From assembly GCF_021869535.1 (NCBI RefSeq), contig NW_026262668.1, positions 24,185,732-24,249,731 on the forward strand: 64,000 bases of DNA. The letters run 5' to 3'. Both the position numbers and the translations under genes were made by a program. The notes under the pieces are model-generated. The model had not been told where the DNA came from. It made no database searches and worked only from the letters and a program-made list of their open reading frames with translations. Source of the DNA: Mytilus californianus (taxonomy: Eukaryota > Mollusca > Bivalvia > Mytilida > Mytilidae). Each line of letters starts with the position of its first letter. The first letter of the stretch is position 1. Below, one piece after another: positions 49,623-60,724 of the stretch.

Positions 49623-52267
49623 ATTTCCTGTCATTTATTCATCGTCCATGCACGAACTTGTATCAGAAAAAAATATATCTCTGTAAATTAACCTCAGTTT
49701 CAGGTATAGAGATGTGATCTATTTCTGTGACATGTGCTTTTGACCATCCACAAGAACCTGCGGTCATCCGATGTTCAGTACTTCAGTACTTTGATTTTTA
49801 TTTATGATTAATGGAATTTTAGAAGTATATCATTTTACAGATTGAATGTGTTTCGATTGCCTTAAAAACACTAATAATTTTTAAGCATAATTTAGAAAAA
49901 AAAAATATATATATTAATTCAGAAACGTATACGCATGAACGTAAAACTTCACTGCATTAATAATGTTTAGTTTCTTTCCTTGAAAAGTACATTTAAAATA
50001 TATCTGATTTATACAACCTAATATCAAACATTTGAACATTCAGACCAACCATAAAACCCGAGGGACTAGATACATTGAAATAAATATTTTCGAACGCCAC
50101 GCAGTTAAATATGATTTGTAGATTTGATTAGAATTGTGCCGATGCTGTGACGAATGACAGCAATAGTTCACATTTTAAGTTAAACGAATTCAACAATGCA
50201 CTTTTTTATTCAATTATGAGTAAAATAAATGTTTGATCTTAAAAGTCTTGTTTCGTTTTTATTAAATATCAATTTATTTTAAGGTCTCTATAATCAGACT
50301 GTAGTTATGCCAAGTATGTGTTTATATACGTTTTCGTACCTGCTATAAGTGTGCACAACAACAAAATATCAATCATTTTTTGTGAACAAGGAAATGAACC
50401 ATTTGACTTAATACACATGTTAATTGGCTTTTAACAGCCTATACCTGTTAATTATTAATGATTATTGAAACACACCTTATATTTTCACCCAAAAATAGAG
50501 AAGTTTAGTTTCTGAAATAGAGCGATCAACCTTATTACGTTACGTGTCGCTGTACAGCCTAGAAATAGATATAGTTGTGATTATAATCTTGTAAAAATAA
50601 GGTATATTGTTAATTCATATGTAATAATTCATATTTGTTGAATATTGAGGTCAGGTAATTAATCTAAATAACACCTACTGGTACCTTTGATGTTGTGAAA
50701 TATGACCTTGCCAATAGAATAATAGTTCTAGGCTTTGATATGCTTATCAGTACTGCAGACAAAAACAAGAAATCTATTCTGTTTAACTCTAATTAAATAA
50801 AGCTTGATGTCTGTTGTCTGACTGATATACTCTCAAAATACCCTATCACTCTGAAAGTGTAATAAATAAAATTATATGAAATATATTGTATACAACATTA
50901 ATGAAATAAGAAATGAAAATGATTTGTTGGGTGTTATTTGATAAAAGTCCAGTGGCAAATGTTTCATGAATATTCAGGTCAAAAAGTAGAAATGAAATGA
51001 AAATTTTAAAAAATCACCTTATCTTCAATCATTTGTGAATAACCATCATATACAGTGAAAGAAAGTTATGTGCGAATAGTTGATTTAAGTAGACACTAAA
51101 TTCTTAATTATTTGAAAAATTATACACACAAAATTATACAAATCAAAATTTGAAGAAATAGGTGATAATAATCAACTTATGGTATAAAAAGCATTGAAAC
51201 AAGATGTTTAAATTTAAACATATTTACATTCAAATGTATTTGAAAATAGATGTTATAACACCAAGCTAAGACACAGTGGTCATAATTTGTTGATTGAAAA
51301 GGGTAGACTTCTAAGAAACTAAGAAAAAGCAGTCCTGTAATACAATTGAAGATGATGAGAAAATCTTTTAAGTTGAATTATAAGGTTTAGAGATAATTGT
51401 CGACTAAGTAAACATTTCTTCATGCTTGTAGTAAGCAAATCATATCAGTTGATTAAGATGTCAATTAATTTTGAATTTGAATTTAAGTAATATTCAGTAA
51501 CCAAATTATAAAATTTTAACACCCCCCTCCCATAGGTTTTATTTAAATAATAAAACATAATCATCAGCTTATGTGTAAAAAAAAGGTTGTCACGCTTGAT
51601 ATTTTTTGTTTTTTTTTGTTTTATTAAAACAACAAAACACCAATTGAATATATTCGACATAGTAAAGTACATTTAAACTAAAACAAGTTTAAACTAAAAC
51701 AAGAAAATGAAATAGCCTACCTACAAAACAAGAGGTTAAAAAGTGACTATACATCATAATATAGAATACATGAATGTTTAAGTTGACAAATAATCATACT
51801 AAGTGTAATCTTATTTCCCGAAAACACATAAATTCTAGACAACCAAATGGAATTTTATAACAACTTGTCATTTTACTCATAAGATATCCATAAATGTATA
51901 TTAGAAAATGGCACGTCTTATGTGAATTCATCAGTTTGGTCCGATGCGTGGAGACATTTCTGTCCAAAGGCAAAACCTACAGAACTCTCTTGTGGTTACG
52001 GTTGTCAAAATGACTAGACCTTTTTGTAATTTCTGAGAGTATACTTTGCTGTTTTCTCAGGTTTTCAGATGAATTTATTTATATTTAATATTCATACATT
52101 CATGATATGAAGAAATAAAAATGTCTATATCTCGAAAAAATACCCATCATATTAAACTAGTATAAAATATATGCCCATCCTTTCCAATTTCTTTTTAATG
52201 CTTAATTGGTATTACTGTAATGTTGGGGTTTTTCCTTGTTCTAAAAATATCTTATTTACATTTTCAG

Positions 52268-52557
52268 ATGGTGCAGACGCTGACTCAAAAAGGTCACGGA
52301 CATCTTACACGAGACACCAAACATTAGAGTTAGAAAAAGAATTTCACTACAACAAGTACCTCACAAGACGACGAAGAATTGAAATTGCGCATGCGCTAAA
52401 TCTGACAGAGAGGCAAATAAAAATTTGGTTTCAAAATCGCCGGATGAAATGGAAGAAAGAACACAAACTTTCACATATTGCCAAGAACATGAACTTTTGC
52501 AACGCGCTAGAGAAAGCATCTCAACAACGTGACCATGAAATGAAAAGTGCATTGTAG
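52268..52557 (+). CDS. Hox5: Hox5/Scr homeobox protein, coding exon 2 with homeodomain (residues 179-274)
   Basis: The acceptor TTTACATTTTCAG|AT follows a pyrimidine-rich tract and restores codon 179 (GAT, Asp) with the G ending exon 1. The homeodomain is residues 185-244 (52,285-52,464), with recognition helix [15 protein letters not shown], Gln50 and Asn51. RTSYTR, HALxLTERQ and KKEHK are Scr/Hox5-like. Hox4/Dfd would show RTAYTR and LSERQ, Antp would show KRGRQTYTRYQ, and the KLTGP tail of Lox5 is absent. After the homeodomain comes KLSHIAKNM and a short charged tail ending in KSAL, then TAG at 52,555-52,557. The linker from YPWM to the homeodomain is short, 13 residues (172-184). The spliced protein is 274 residues, within the usual Hox5 range. 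Expected role is nuclear, sequence-specific control of axial patterning; this is inferred from the family. Confidence 0.96.
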
Positions 52558-53075
52558 GATATATTATGTAAATTATGTTGCTAGTGGCTCTCCATAGGAG
52601 AACATATTTAAGTAAGAAACAGTCCCCGAGTGAATATTGAGAGCTATAAGTGCTATTTGTAATTGTTATTAAATAGACTGAGAATTGACAGGAAATATTG
52701 AACACTGTATAGTGGGACTGTTTAAAGCACGTGATATGGACAAACCAAGGCAGAGCATGATTCTACTATCATTTTATCATTTGAAATCCATTGATATTAT
52801 ACGAGAACACCAAGGTTGTACGGGTACTACTAATAAAGACTGCATTTGTAAAATGGTCCAGTCAAATAGACCACTTGAAAAGAAGTATTACTACTTGATA
52901 AAACGGCACCTTTTGTATACAGCTAATAGATCATATATGAATGATTTGTCAAAATATTTTTTCTCGCATCTGAAGTTGCCCCCATAGTTGCCCGTTTATT
53001 TTATTCTTGGAAAACGACCGAAATACCTAATTCATAGAGAGAAAAAATAAACATAGTTATGTAAAAATAAATATG
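52558..53075 (+). other. Probable Hox5 3' UTR with candidate polyadenylation signals
   Basis: No gene is seen after the Hox5 stop. AATAAA hexamers occur at 52,832-52,837, 53,046-53,051 and 53,066-53,071, so the transcript may end near 52,850 or just past 53,080. A 100-codon frame at 52,685-52,987 has no recognisable domain and is most simply untranslated sequence. Transcript evidence is needed to choose the end. Confidence 0.5.
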
Positions 53076-53079
53076 TACC

Positions 53080-54415
53080 ATTTAGGTACGCAGCTGTATT
53101 GGAAACAATGAAAACTTGGTCGTTTACATATTTTCAATGATGACGAGTACGCCATTATCATTTGAAATAGTCTTCATAGTCTCTTTTCCATTCGTCTTCA
53201 TGCCATTACAATATATCAAATATCTAGGGTAGTAAGCTACAGCCTCGGTTCCAAATCAGGGTAAACAAACATTTTGATGAATAAGAATATGTTGTTATAT
53301 GTAATAGAATGTTATTTTTGTGTATGGTCGGTGATGTTTCTTAATATGTCATATTAGATCCGGTATATGATATCAGCAATTATTATATTTTAGTTTTACT
53401 ACAAATCGATTGTCAGTTTTATATGAATTATCTCCCTTCAATTGTTCAATATTTCATTTACAATCGAAAACATGTTTTTTCAAATTCTTGTATATATGTA
53501 TTTGGCATGTGTCCTTTACTTGGAATATTACTTTTGCTTACACGAGAAATGTAAGCAAATGTCTGTAATTATGTGTTGACTTTATAATTTTGACAGGTAG
53601 CCGGAGCAGTGCATGTACATGTAGGTTCTGGGAGCACAAGCCAGAAAACGTTGGATGTCAGTCTTACGTGTATTCTTTATTCCTTAAATACAAAGTATTT
53701 CTATGTTGCAATTTGTGTCACAATGATTATGTCTTTTACAAATACACATGTACCTTTTCCGGGGTGTTGAACGAGTTTGTTTTTCAATTTAAAAGATGGA
53801 AACGGTTTCTCCGGTCAAAAGTAACGACAGTTTAAACCGTTTCGAATTCAAATTATCATAGAATTAAGGATACTCGAAAACATCAGTTTTGTTTTATTTG
53901 TACCGTTTGTCCGTTTCATGGAAATAAAATCAACATTGTGTTGTCACATTTATCGTTAAAAAATGGTGTTATTGTAAAACTTAACAAACAAAATCTATAC
54001 GGAGGTTCTAAAATTTTGTTGCTGTGCACCAAATTATAGCATTGTAGTTTTGCAAATACTCAGAAACCAGTTGAGAGCCAGTTGAGAGTATATAGTAACA
54101 CTCACTTTATTATTATAAAATACGATATATTATTTTCCTCGCAGTACGCAAGGAAATGTACCCTAAAGACCAGAATATTATGTAAAAAGACACGTTTTTT
54201 GTGTAATTTATGTTTACTTGTTTGTTTGTTTATTTTGTTTTTGACAGTCAATTGTCTACGATGATAGATTAATGTTATATTTTACTTTTTAAACCATTAA
54301 CTGCCAATGACTACTTCAAATAAAAAAATGAATTGTAATTCTTATATATCATTTGCCATATCATCTTTTCCTCCAATGTGACCTACTGACTTCTCAACGG
54401 GTTTGTACTTACATG
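53080..54415. other. Downstream flank of Hox5, no supported gene
   Basis: AT-rich sequence with short frames, one of them Cys-rich (81 codons at 53,590-53,835), none recognisable. A mollusc-type ATTATCTCCCTT occurs near 53,426. Confidence 0.5.
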
Positions 54416-54419
54416 TGCA

Positions 54420-54655
54420 ACACGACTGGTGCCACATGTGAAGCAAGATCTGCGAACCCTTCCGGAACAACTGAGATCAAACCCGGTTTTTTGTTGGGTC
54501 CGTGTTGCTTAGTCTATATTTTTCTATGTAGTGTAATGTATACTGTTGTTTGTCTTTTGGTCGTTTTTCGTTTTTTGCCATGGCGTTGTCAGTTTGTTTT
54601 CGACTAATGAGTTTGAATGTCTCTTTGGTATCGTTTGCCAGAAAGAACGATAATC
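54420..54655 (+). repeat. Dispersed repeat, GTGTTGCTCARTC family, copy 3
   Basis: Reads GGTCCGTGTTGCTTAGTC, GTATACTGTTGTTTGTCTTT, GCCATGGCGTTGTCAGTTTG and TTCGACTAATGAGTTTGAAT, matching 23,590-23,810. Two short frames over it are artefacts. Confidence 0.75.
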
Positions 54656-54821
54656 ATTACCTCTTCTTAAATTTATTATGTTTATTGCTTCCCAAACTTT
54701 TGGTCTTGTTCGTACTTGATGAAGGTAATTCTAGGATACCGGTATCATAGGATAATACATAAAAATGACAAGAGGACCTACAAAAGATTTTGGACAGAAG
54801 ACCACACAAATCACCAAATTC

Positions 54822-54896
54822 GACAGAAAAAAAAGGCTAAGAAAGACAGAAAAAAGACTAAGAAAGACAGAAAAAAAGACTAAGAAAGACAGAAAA
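54822..54896. repeat. Purine-rich tandem repeat, about 23-bp unit
   Basis: Three units of CTAAGAAAGACAGAAAAAAG in a purine-only-like tract. Confidence 0.85.
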
Positions 54897-55588
54897 ATAT
54901 TTAAACAAAACATACTTTTATAAAAAAAAAATGTATTCTACAAAGAAGTCTTTCGGTACATAAGTGACGTTCGGTCTTCTTAAAAAATAAAGCAGGTATA
55001 ACAGCTGATCGTGGTTATAGTGTATTGTGCTGTCTCTCTGACAGTCTCGGTTTTGTTTCTACAGTTCTGTAGGTTTACTTTTGAGAAAAGATTGTCTGTA
55101 GGGATAAGGAAAACAGTTCTCGCTGACAAATTCTGGAACATCAATAATTTGGTGTTTTTAATATTTTCTAGATATTGAGAGTAAATTGTTGATTTTGGTT
55201 TAAAATAGTCGCTGATGTGCTGTTTAACAAGAATTTGCGTGATTTATTTAAAAAACATTCATAGAGTTCACATTTCACCAATATTATTCATTCAAAAATT
55301 CAAATTCTTTTAATTTTGTAAAATAGTATGTCAAATATTTCATATTAGGATTCAGTAGAATTTGCTCAGTTACAATTTAACGACCAATTAAGCAATTTGA
55401 TTTCTCAATGGACAATAGTAAGTTTTAAGTATCATCACGCAATTTTAAACTCCACCATTTGACTGTGACAAAATTGTAACACTTTTCTTGCAGGTGAAAG
55501 GACCTTGTTAATTCTTTATTGCATGACATTTAGCTTTGATACATATTAATTATATGTTACTTATTGTCCTTGTTGGTCTGGCATTTGA

Positions 55589-55641
55589 CACAGAGGCAAT
55601 CGTGACATGGCCGAGGTCATGCATCCCGATGCTCTGTGTAA
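55589..55641. other. Possible bulged stem-loop
   Basis: ACAGAG, ATCG and TGAC on the left pair with GTCA, CGAT and TCTGT on the right, with bulges, in a GC-richer patch between Hox5 and the expected Hox4. It has no similarity to mir-10. It may be chance. Confidence 0.2.
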
Positions 55642-56083
55642 TGAAGTAGGAAGTGTTCCGGATGTCACCTATTTCATAACTTCGGTCATAATGTGAAATT
55701 ATTATATAGCACGCTCGTGTCATAGAAAATTGACATAGGACACAGGAGTACACTTTTGTTTGGCAAAGCAAACACATTTTTATCAACTTTTGTGTTCTGC
55801 AGGTGAACCTTTTGTTAAAAAGTACCCATAGTCTACAGAACTATGCTTTGTCAACTATAAAAAAAGTGTTTGTGAGTTATCAGTTCCATGTTTAGACACT
55901 GACAATTCATCTTTTGCGGGGAGGGGGAGGGACATTTTTTCAAATAAGTTGTTGTTTTCTAAATGTCTTGTAAAAAATTGTCGCTGCAGAAGGGAAGAGA
56001 AAAAAATTGTTCGTTTCAATTGAAAATCAGGGGGAAATAAATTTCAATTTGAGTTTGGAACAAAACATTCTTGTTATTAGATA

Positions 56084-56165
56084 TAAGAAGATGTGGTATG
56101 AGTGCCAATGAGACAACTCTCCATCCAAGTAAAAATTTATAAAAGTAAACCATTATAGGTCACAG
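56084..56165 (-). repeat. Dispersed repeat, GTTGTCTCATTGGCAATCAT family, inverted 3' fragment
   Basis: Reads AAGAAGATGTGGTATGAGTG, then CCAATGAGACAACTCTCCAT and ACCATTATAGGTCA, the reverse complement of the 3' end of the 58,940 copy. Confidence 0.8.
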
Positions 56166-56284
56166 TATTGAATGTTAATAAGAAATATATACATGTAAAT
56201 GTATATATATATAAGCAGTTTATACAAAACACAAAAGATGAATGGTCGATTCCTTATATATATATAATAACGGTTACATTAGAG

Positions 56285-56405
56285 GATGTTGCACACCAAT
56301 GTTCTCGCTGCGTTGAAGACCCATTGGTGGCCTTCGGCTGTTATCTGTTCTTTGGTCGGGTTGTTGTCTCTTTGACATATTCCCCATTTCCATTCTCAAT
56401 TTTAT
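56285..56405 (+). repeat. Dispersed repeat, TTGGTCGGGTTGTTGTCTC type
   Basis: Holds GACCCATTGGTGGCCTTCGG, TGTTCTTTGGTCGGGTTGTT and TCCCCATTTCCATTCTCAAT. I recognise it as a common mussel repeat; a weak relative of its middle lies near 15,905. Confidence 0.5.
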
Positions 56406-56659
56406 ATAGCTTGTCAAACGCATATACAGACATTCTACAGAAGTTTAAGCTTATAACAGAATTGTTAAAGTAAGACCAAAGTCATATTATAAATGCCTAC
56501 GAAGATCCCATATTTATAGCTGTTATTAAGTCATTTCTGGGCAGATTTCTATAGGTCGCAAATCAGAATTTAATCTTTGAAATAGAACTTAGTGTAATAT
56601 GGAATCCTTTTTAATTGAAAAAAAGTTTCGTCATGACAGGGTAAAGAACACTAGACCGC

Positions 56660-56937
56660 AGGGGCCTGTGATTTAGTGGTTGTCGTTTGTTGCTGTATAT
56701 CATATTTTCATTTCGTTTGTTGTTTGTTTTTTTTTTTGTGTACATAAGTCATGCCGTTGGTTTTCTCGATTGATTTGTTTTGCGTTTTTTTTTTCTCAGG
56801 GCCTTTTATAGTTTACTATGCGGTCTTGATTTTGCCGTTCGGTGACCTAGTATTGTTAACATCTACGTCATTTGGTCTGTAGTGGACAGTTGTCTCATTG
56901 GCAATCATACCACGTCTTCTTATTTTATTCTTATTCT
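56660..56937 (+). repeat. Dispersed repeat, GTTGTCTCATTGGCAATCAT family, long copy
   Basis: The long form begins TTTAGTGGTTGTCGTTTGTT, then ATGCCGTTGGTTTTCTCGAT, AGGGCCTTTTATAGTTTACT, GACCTAGTATTGTTAACATC and TTGTCTCATTGGCAATCATA. It matches the copy at 58,940 along its length. Confidence 0.8.
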
Positions 56938-56939
56938 TA

Positions 56940-58930
56940 CATGTATTTTATACGAGCAATAATAAAGCTATCCACCGTCTTTGGCAGAGTCTCCTTTTTC
57001 AGTGAAGAGACGGTAACCTCTGGTATATATTTATTCTAATGTCAAATGAAGCATAGGTACATTCAATTGTAATACAGAAAGAAAAAAAATAAGAAATCAA
57101 GATCTCAAACGTATCAAATTAAGATCGGGAGATAATGGGGAGTATTGGCCTGTAAAACTAGTTAAACCGGCCAACATTTTTAGTATTAGTGCATGTATGT
57201 TCTACGTTGAGTTATTCCAAAGTCTGCAATTTGTTTTTATGAAAAAATAGTTGTTTTCTTTGTGTTTAAATTGAGCTGTCATCAAGGAAAAACAAAACTT
57301 CTACTTTCAAAAATTCAACCAGTGCAACGGAGTTTCGGCATTTCCTCATATTATGTCTGTCATAATCGTCTTAGGTTAAACAGAGTCACCGCTGAATGTG
57401 ATATCACCACAGACCAAATGTATTTGATCAAACCCCGAAACAATGGTGACGTCGCTACGCTAATCTAAGCCAGCGTCGTGTAGCAGAGACGATATTAACA
57501 CTGGTTTGAGTTTGATAGTTAATACCTTCATTATAAAAGTCACGGCGAATAGACAAATCAAAGTGGTCATGAACAATTTGTGATCTTTGGTAAGAAATCT
57601 TAGGTGGTAGACAAATTGAACCGCCGCCGCTTAACATGACCAATTAGAAAATTTATTAAATGCAGATTTCTCTAGAAAGTGGCCAAATGATCAGTTTGGT
57701 GCATATAAGAGTAAAATAAGAAAATCTTGAAACAACCGAAAGACAAGTTCATATATGAATGAATTCACTTGTCATAATTTCGCTTAAATTGACACCATTT
57801 ATTTATTTGTCTCTAAGTGTCATTTTTAAAACGATTGCACAAAAAATCTGAATAAATCAGTGTAAGAAGAAACACACGATAACGATGTTCTTACTCAACA
57901 CTATAGGTTGCTTCAGGACAAATGGATTTGCTCTATCACAGAAGTTTCTTGTACTTATTACAGAGGACCTGTGTGTGATTTTTCTGAATTCAGAACTGAA
58001 TAAAATGTATATTATTGACTGAAGGGAGATGCCTTTATACGCAATATTAAAAGCGGAAATTATTCCACTTGTTTTTACTTGCAGCAATACCCATTAGATG
58101 TGTCCCTGAAGAAACATTTTTGAAATTCTCATTTGTTGCATCAAGTTCCCTTTCGTTTTCCTTCGTTTTTCACTAATCCTATCATTAACCGGTATCCGAG
58201 ATGTCAATGTATGTACTCTATGCAATAGTCATTTAAAACAAGTAAAGAACCCGACATATGTGTAATATAGCTTCTGATGACATCCGTATTATTGCCATGG
58301 TCTCTATGGTTTTGGAAATTTATAGTTGGATAAGCGAAAATCTATGTAAACCCTCAAAATATGCCATATCATGCAAATTGATAAATGTGCCGACTGCAGT
58401 GTTCGGAAACATCTTTGGTAATCATTTCCCAAAAGGTTCAAGTTGACCGTCCCTTTCGTCAGGTTTGCAACTTTCCGATCTACAAATACTCTTCATGTAA
58501 TCTGGAACATGTTAAACAAATACATACACAAAGCACACTCCAACTGAGTATATATTGGATCATAACAGTAGCAAACACTATAACATTTGTAATTTCAAAA
58601 ACTAGTTTCATAGTACGAACATTAAGTATCCTATGTCGTGGGCTTCAATCCTTCTATTATCTTGGGGACTAATGAATTGAAGACACGTTGCTTATACAAA
58701 CATATTTATATCTAACCCCCTTGTTTCATTAATTTTGTATTTACATTGTGTCATAGATCAAATTTATTCGTTCAGTGTATGTTCACTAGTTTTTGTTAAT
58801 ATGTCTTTTGATTGAGTTAAGCCATTTCAATTGATATTTTATAGTGTGTCTTTTTATGTTGTGATGTTACACTATTGTTTCAGGTAGGGTGAAGGTTGGC
58901 GCCTATTAAAACGTTTAAACCCGCTGCATT
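56940..58930. other. Downstream flank, no supported gene
   Basis: Unique-looking AT-rich sequence between two repeat copies, with short unrelated frames. Nothing recognisable. Confidence 0.5.
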
Positions 58931-58939
58931 TGTTTGCAC

Positions 58940-59212
58940 CTGTCCTAAGTCACGAACCTGATGTTCAGTGGTTGTCGTTTGTTGATAAGTGTTTCTCGTT
59001 TTTCGTTTTTTATATAGATTAGACCGTTGGTTTTCCTGTTTGAAAGGTTTTACACTAGTCATTTTTGGGGCCCTTTATAGCTTGCTGTTCGGTGCGAGCC
59101 AAGGCTCCGTGTTGAAGGCCGTACTTTGACCTATAATGGTTTACTTTTACAAATTGTGACTTGGATGGAGAGTTATCTCATTGGCACTCATACCACATCT
59201 TCTTATATTTAT
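58940..59212 (+). repeat. Dispersed repeat, GTTGTCTCATTGGCAATCAT family, long copy
   Basis: Reads CAGTGGTTGTCGTTTGTTGA, GACCGTTGGTTTTCCTGTTT, GGGGCCCTTTATAGCTTGCT, GTGTTGAAGGCCGTACTTTG and CATACCACATCTTCTTATAT. A 60-codon minus frame over it is an artefact. Confidence 0.82.
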
Positions 59213-59439
59213 ATAACATACAAACAGCTAAGTAATGTCCTACAGTTCACGCAACCAAAATTACTCAAATAGAGGTACTAGTATACAACAATTAGACCAA
59301 ACTTTCAATGTAAATTTTAACTGTAGTCGATGAAGTGTGGAATATATTTTCCATAGTAACCAACTATTGGTTGGTATTTGATATATCCCGATGTCTAGCC
59401 AACTCCTACCTCCAATTTGTAAAGTCTGTTTATCCATTG

Positions 59440-60118
59440 TCAAGGTATTATGATGGATTGGTTGATTGTAGTTTACCCATCGTCCAGTTGCAAATATTTC
59501 ATAATTATTCAAGTGACAGAGAGATGGAAATATATATAAAAAAATAAGAGTATATGACCATAACATCTGTCGAATGCAATATAACATCAATATTATCATT
59601 ACAACTAGGCTGATTGTCATTTGCTTATCGTCCATTGGCAAATATTTCATAAATATTAAAGCGTGAGAGAGACAGAGAGATATGAATATGTGTAATGGGG
59701 TATTTGACTCTGTATAATGCAACATAACACCAATAATATCATTGCAACTAGGTTGATCGTCGTTTCCACAACATCCAGTGGCAAATATTCCATGATCATT
59801 CAAGCGCGAGAGAGACAAAGAGATATAGATACATAAAAAAAGTATAGGACTCTGTCTAATGCAACATAAAAATATCATCAAGAGAGACAGCGAGAGATAT
59901 ACATATTTAAAAAGGTGTATAGGACTCTGTCTATACTGCAACATAACAACAAAATTATCATTATACAACTACTTTAACGATTGTCGTTTGTTTATCGTCC
60001 GGTGGCAAATATTTCATAAACATTCAAGCTAGAGAGACAGAGAGAGATATAAATATAGGACTCTATCTAATGCAAGATAACAACAATATTATCATTACAA
60101 CTACTTTAACGGCTATGA
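59440..60118. repeat. Tandem array, about 145-bp unit, four to five diverged copies
   Basis: Marker CGTCCAGTGGCAAATATTTC (with changes) recurs at about 59,481, 59,629, 59,772 and 59,996. Each is followed by a GAGAGACAGAGAGATAT block and a GACTCTGTCTAATGCAACAT block; one copy around 59,880 has lost its front. The longest open frame of the window (235 codons, minus, 59,968 to 59,261) lies over the array and shows the same periodicity, so I read it as repeat-derived rather than a gene. Confidence 0.85.
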
Positions 60119-60682
60119 ACTAAGATGCATCGTATATATCATCGAAATGCACTTAATAGGGTCAAAATTATTGTCTGTTGCGTATCATGTATATCTTAAT
60201 CTTGAAATAACAATCCAAGTAGAAATGAAGTAATACTACTAATTTATGACCCCTTTCAACGCATAGCTAACGCAATCTTTGACAAGCTTCAAATTGTGCT
60301 AATTTAGTGTCATATTTTTGATAAAAAGGCAAATTGTTTACTTTTATAAAAGGGAATAAATCTTTAGTGTAAGAGTATTCCTGACGCTTTCAATTCAACA
60401 TGTAAATAATTCATAGGGGAAAATGAAACCATCTTGTGATAACAGTGTCGTCATTTAGTGATAACGAGGCTGGAACCGACAGAGTACTTAGTACGGAGAG
60501 TTTTTTGGGTATAAATAATGATGTCATTTTCCCCTGCCAAACACTGATTATAAATATCATCTTTCCCTTCTGATTTGAATTTAAAAATTAAATCCGAAGA
60601 TCAAGAGATAGGTCATTTTTTTTTGGTTTTTATAGATAAGCCTTTCACTTCTTATATGATTGATTAATTGTTGCTTGATTTA

Positions 60683-60720
60683 CGTCCAGTGGCAAATATT
60701 TCGTGCTTATTCAAAACAAC
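60683..60720. repeat. Isolated monomer fragment of the 145-bp unit
   Basis: TACGTCCAGTGGCAAATATT plus a diverged follow-on, as in the array at 59.4-60.1 kb. A further fragment, GTCCAGTGGCAAATG, lies in the intron at about 50,947. Confidence 0.6.
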
Positions 60721-60724
60721 AAAT

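Larger units (their letters stand above)
27102..52267 (+). other. Single large Hox5 intron, 25,166 bp
   Basis: The intron is bounded by GTAAGG at 27,102 and TTTTCAG ending at 52,267, and it separates the hexapeptide exon from the homeodomain exon, the usual place for a Hox intron. It is phase 1. No coding exon is supported inside it. From 27.1 to about 33.1 kb I see no dispersed repeat, only AT-rich unique sequence that could hold regulatory DNA. From 33.1 kb on it holds dispersed mussel-type repeats, a GGGCCCCGC-ended element with an internal duplication, snap-back hairpins and a hAT-like miniature element, all listed separately. Open frames of 60-130 codons in it look like chance or repeat-derived frames. 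Confidence 0.93.

Noticed and set aside
52171-52557. Assignment of the homeodomain exon to Hox4/Dfd, Lox5 or Antp.
   Set aside because: RTSYTR with LTERQ and KKEHK, and the absence of KLTGP or KRGRQTYTRYQ, favour Hox5; the SSYFVNS N-terminus agrees.
52685-52987. 100-codon frame just after the Hox5 stop.
   Set aside because: It lies in the probable 3' UTR, crosses a candidate polyadenylation signal and has no recognisable domain.
54159-54180. A mir-10-like stretch, TACCCTAAAGACCAGAAT, in the interval where mir-10 often lies (between Hox5 and Hox4).
   Set aside because: The seed ACCCTGT is broken, only about 14 of 22 positions match, and no complementary arm follows, so there is no hairpin precursor.
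59261-59968. 235-codon minus-strand frame, the longest in the window.
   Set aside because: It follows the period of the 145-bp tandem array, is hydrophobic and low-complexity, and has no recognisable domain.
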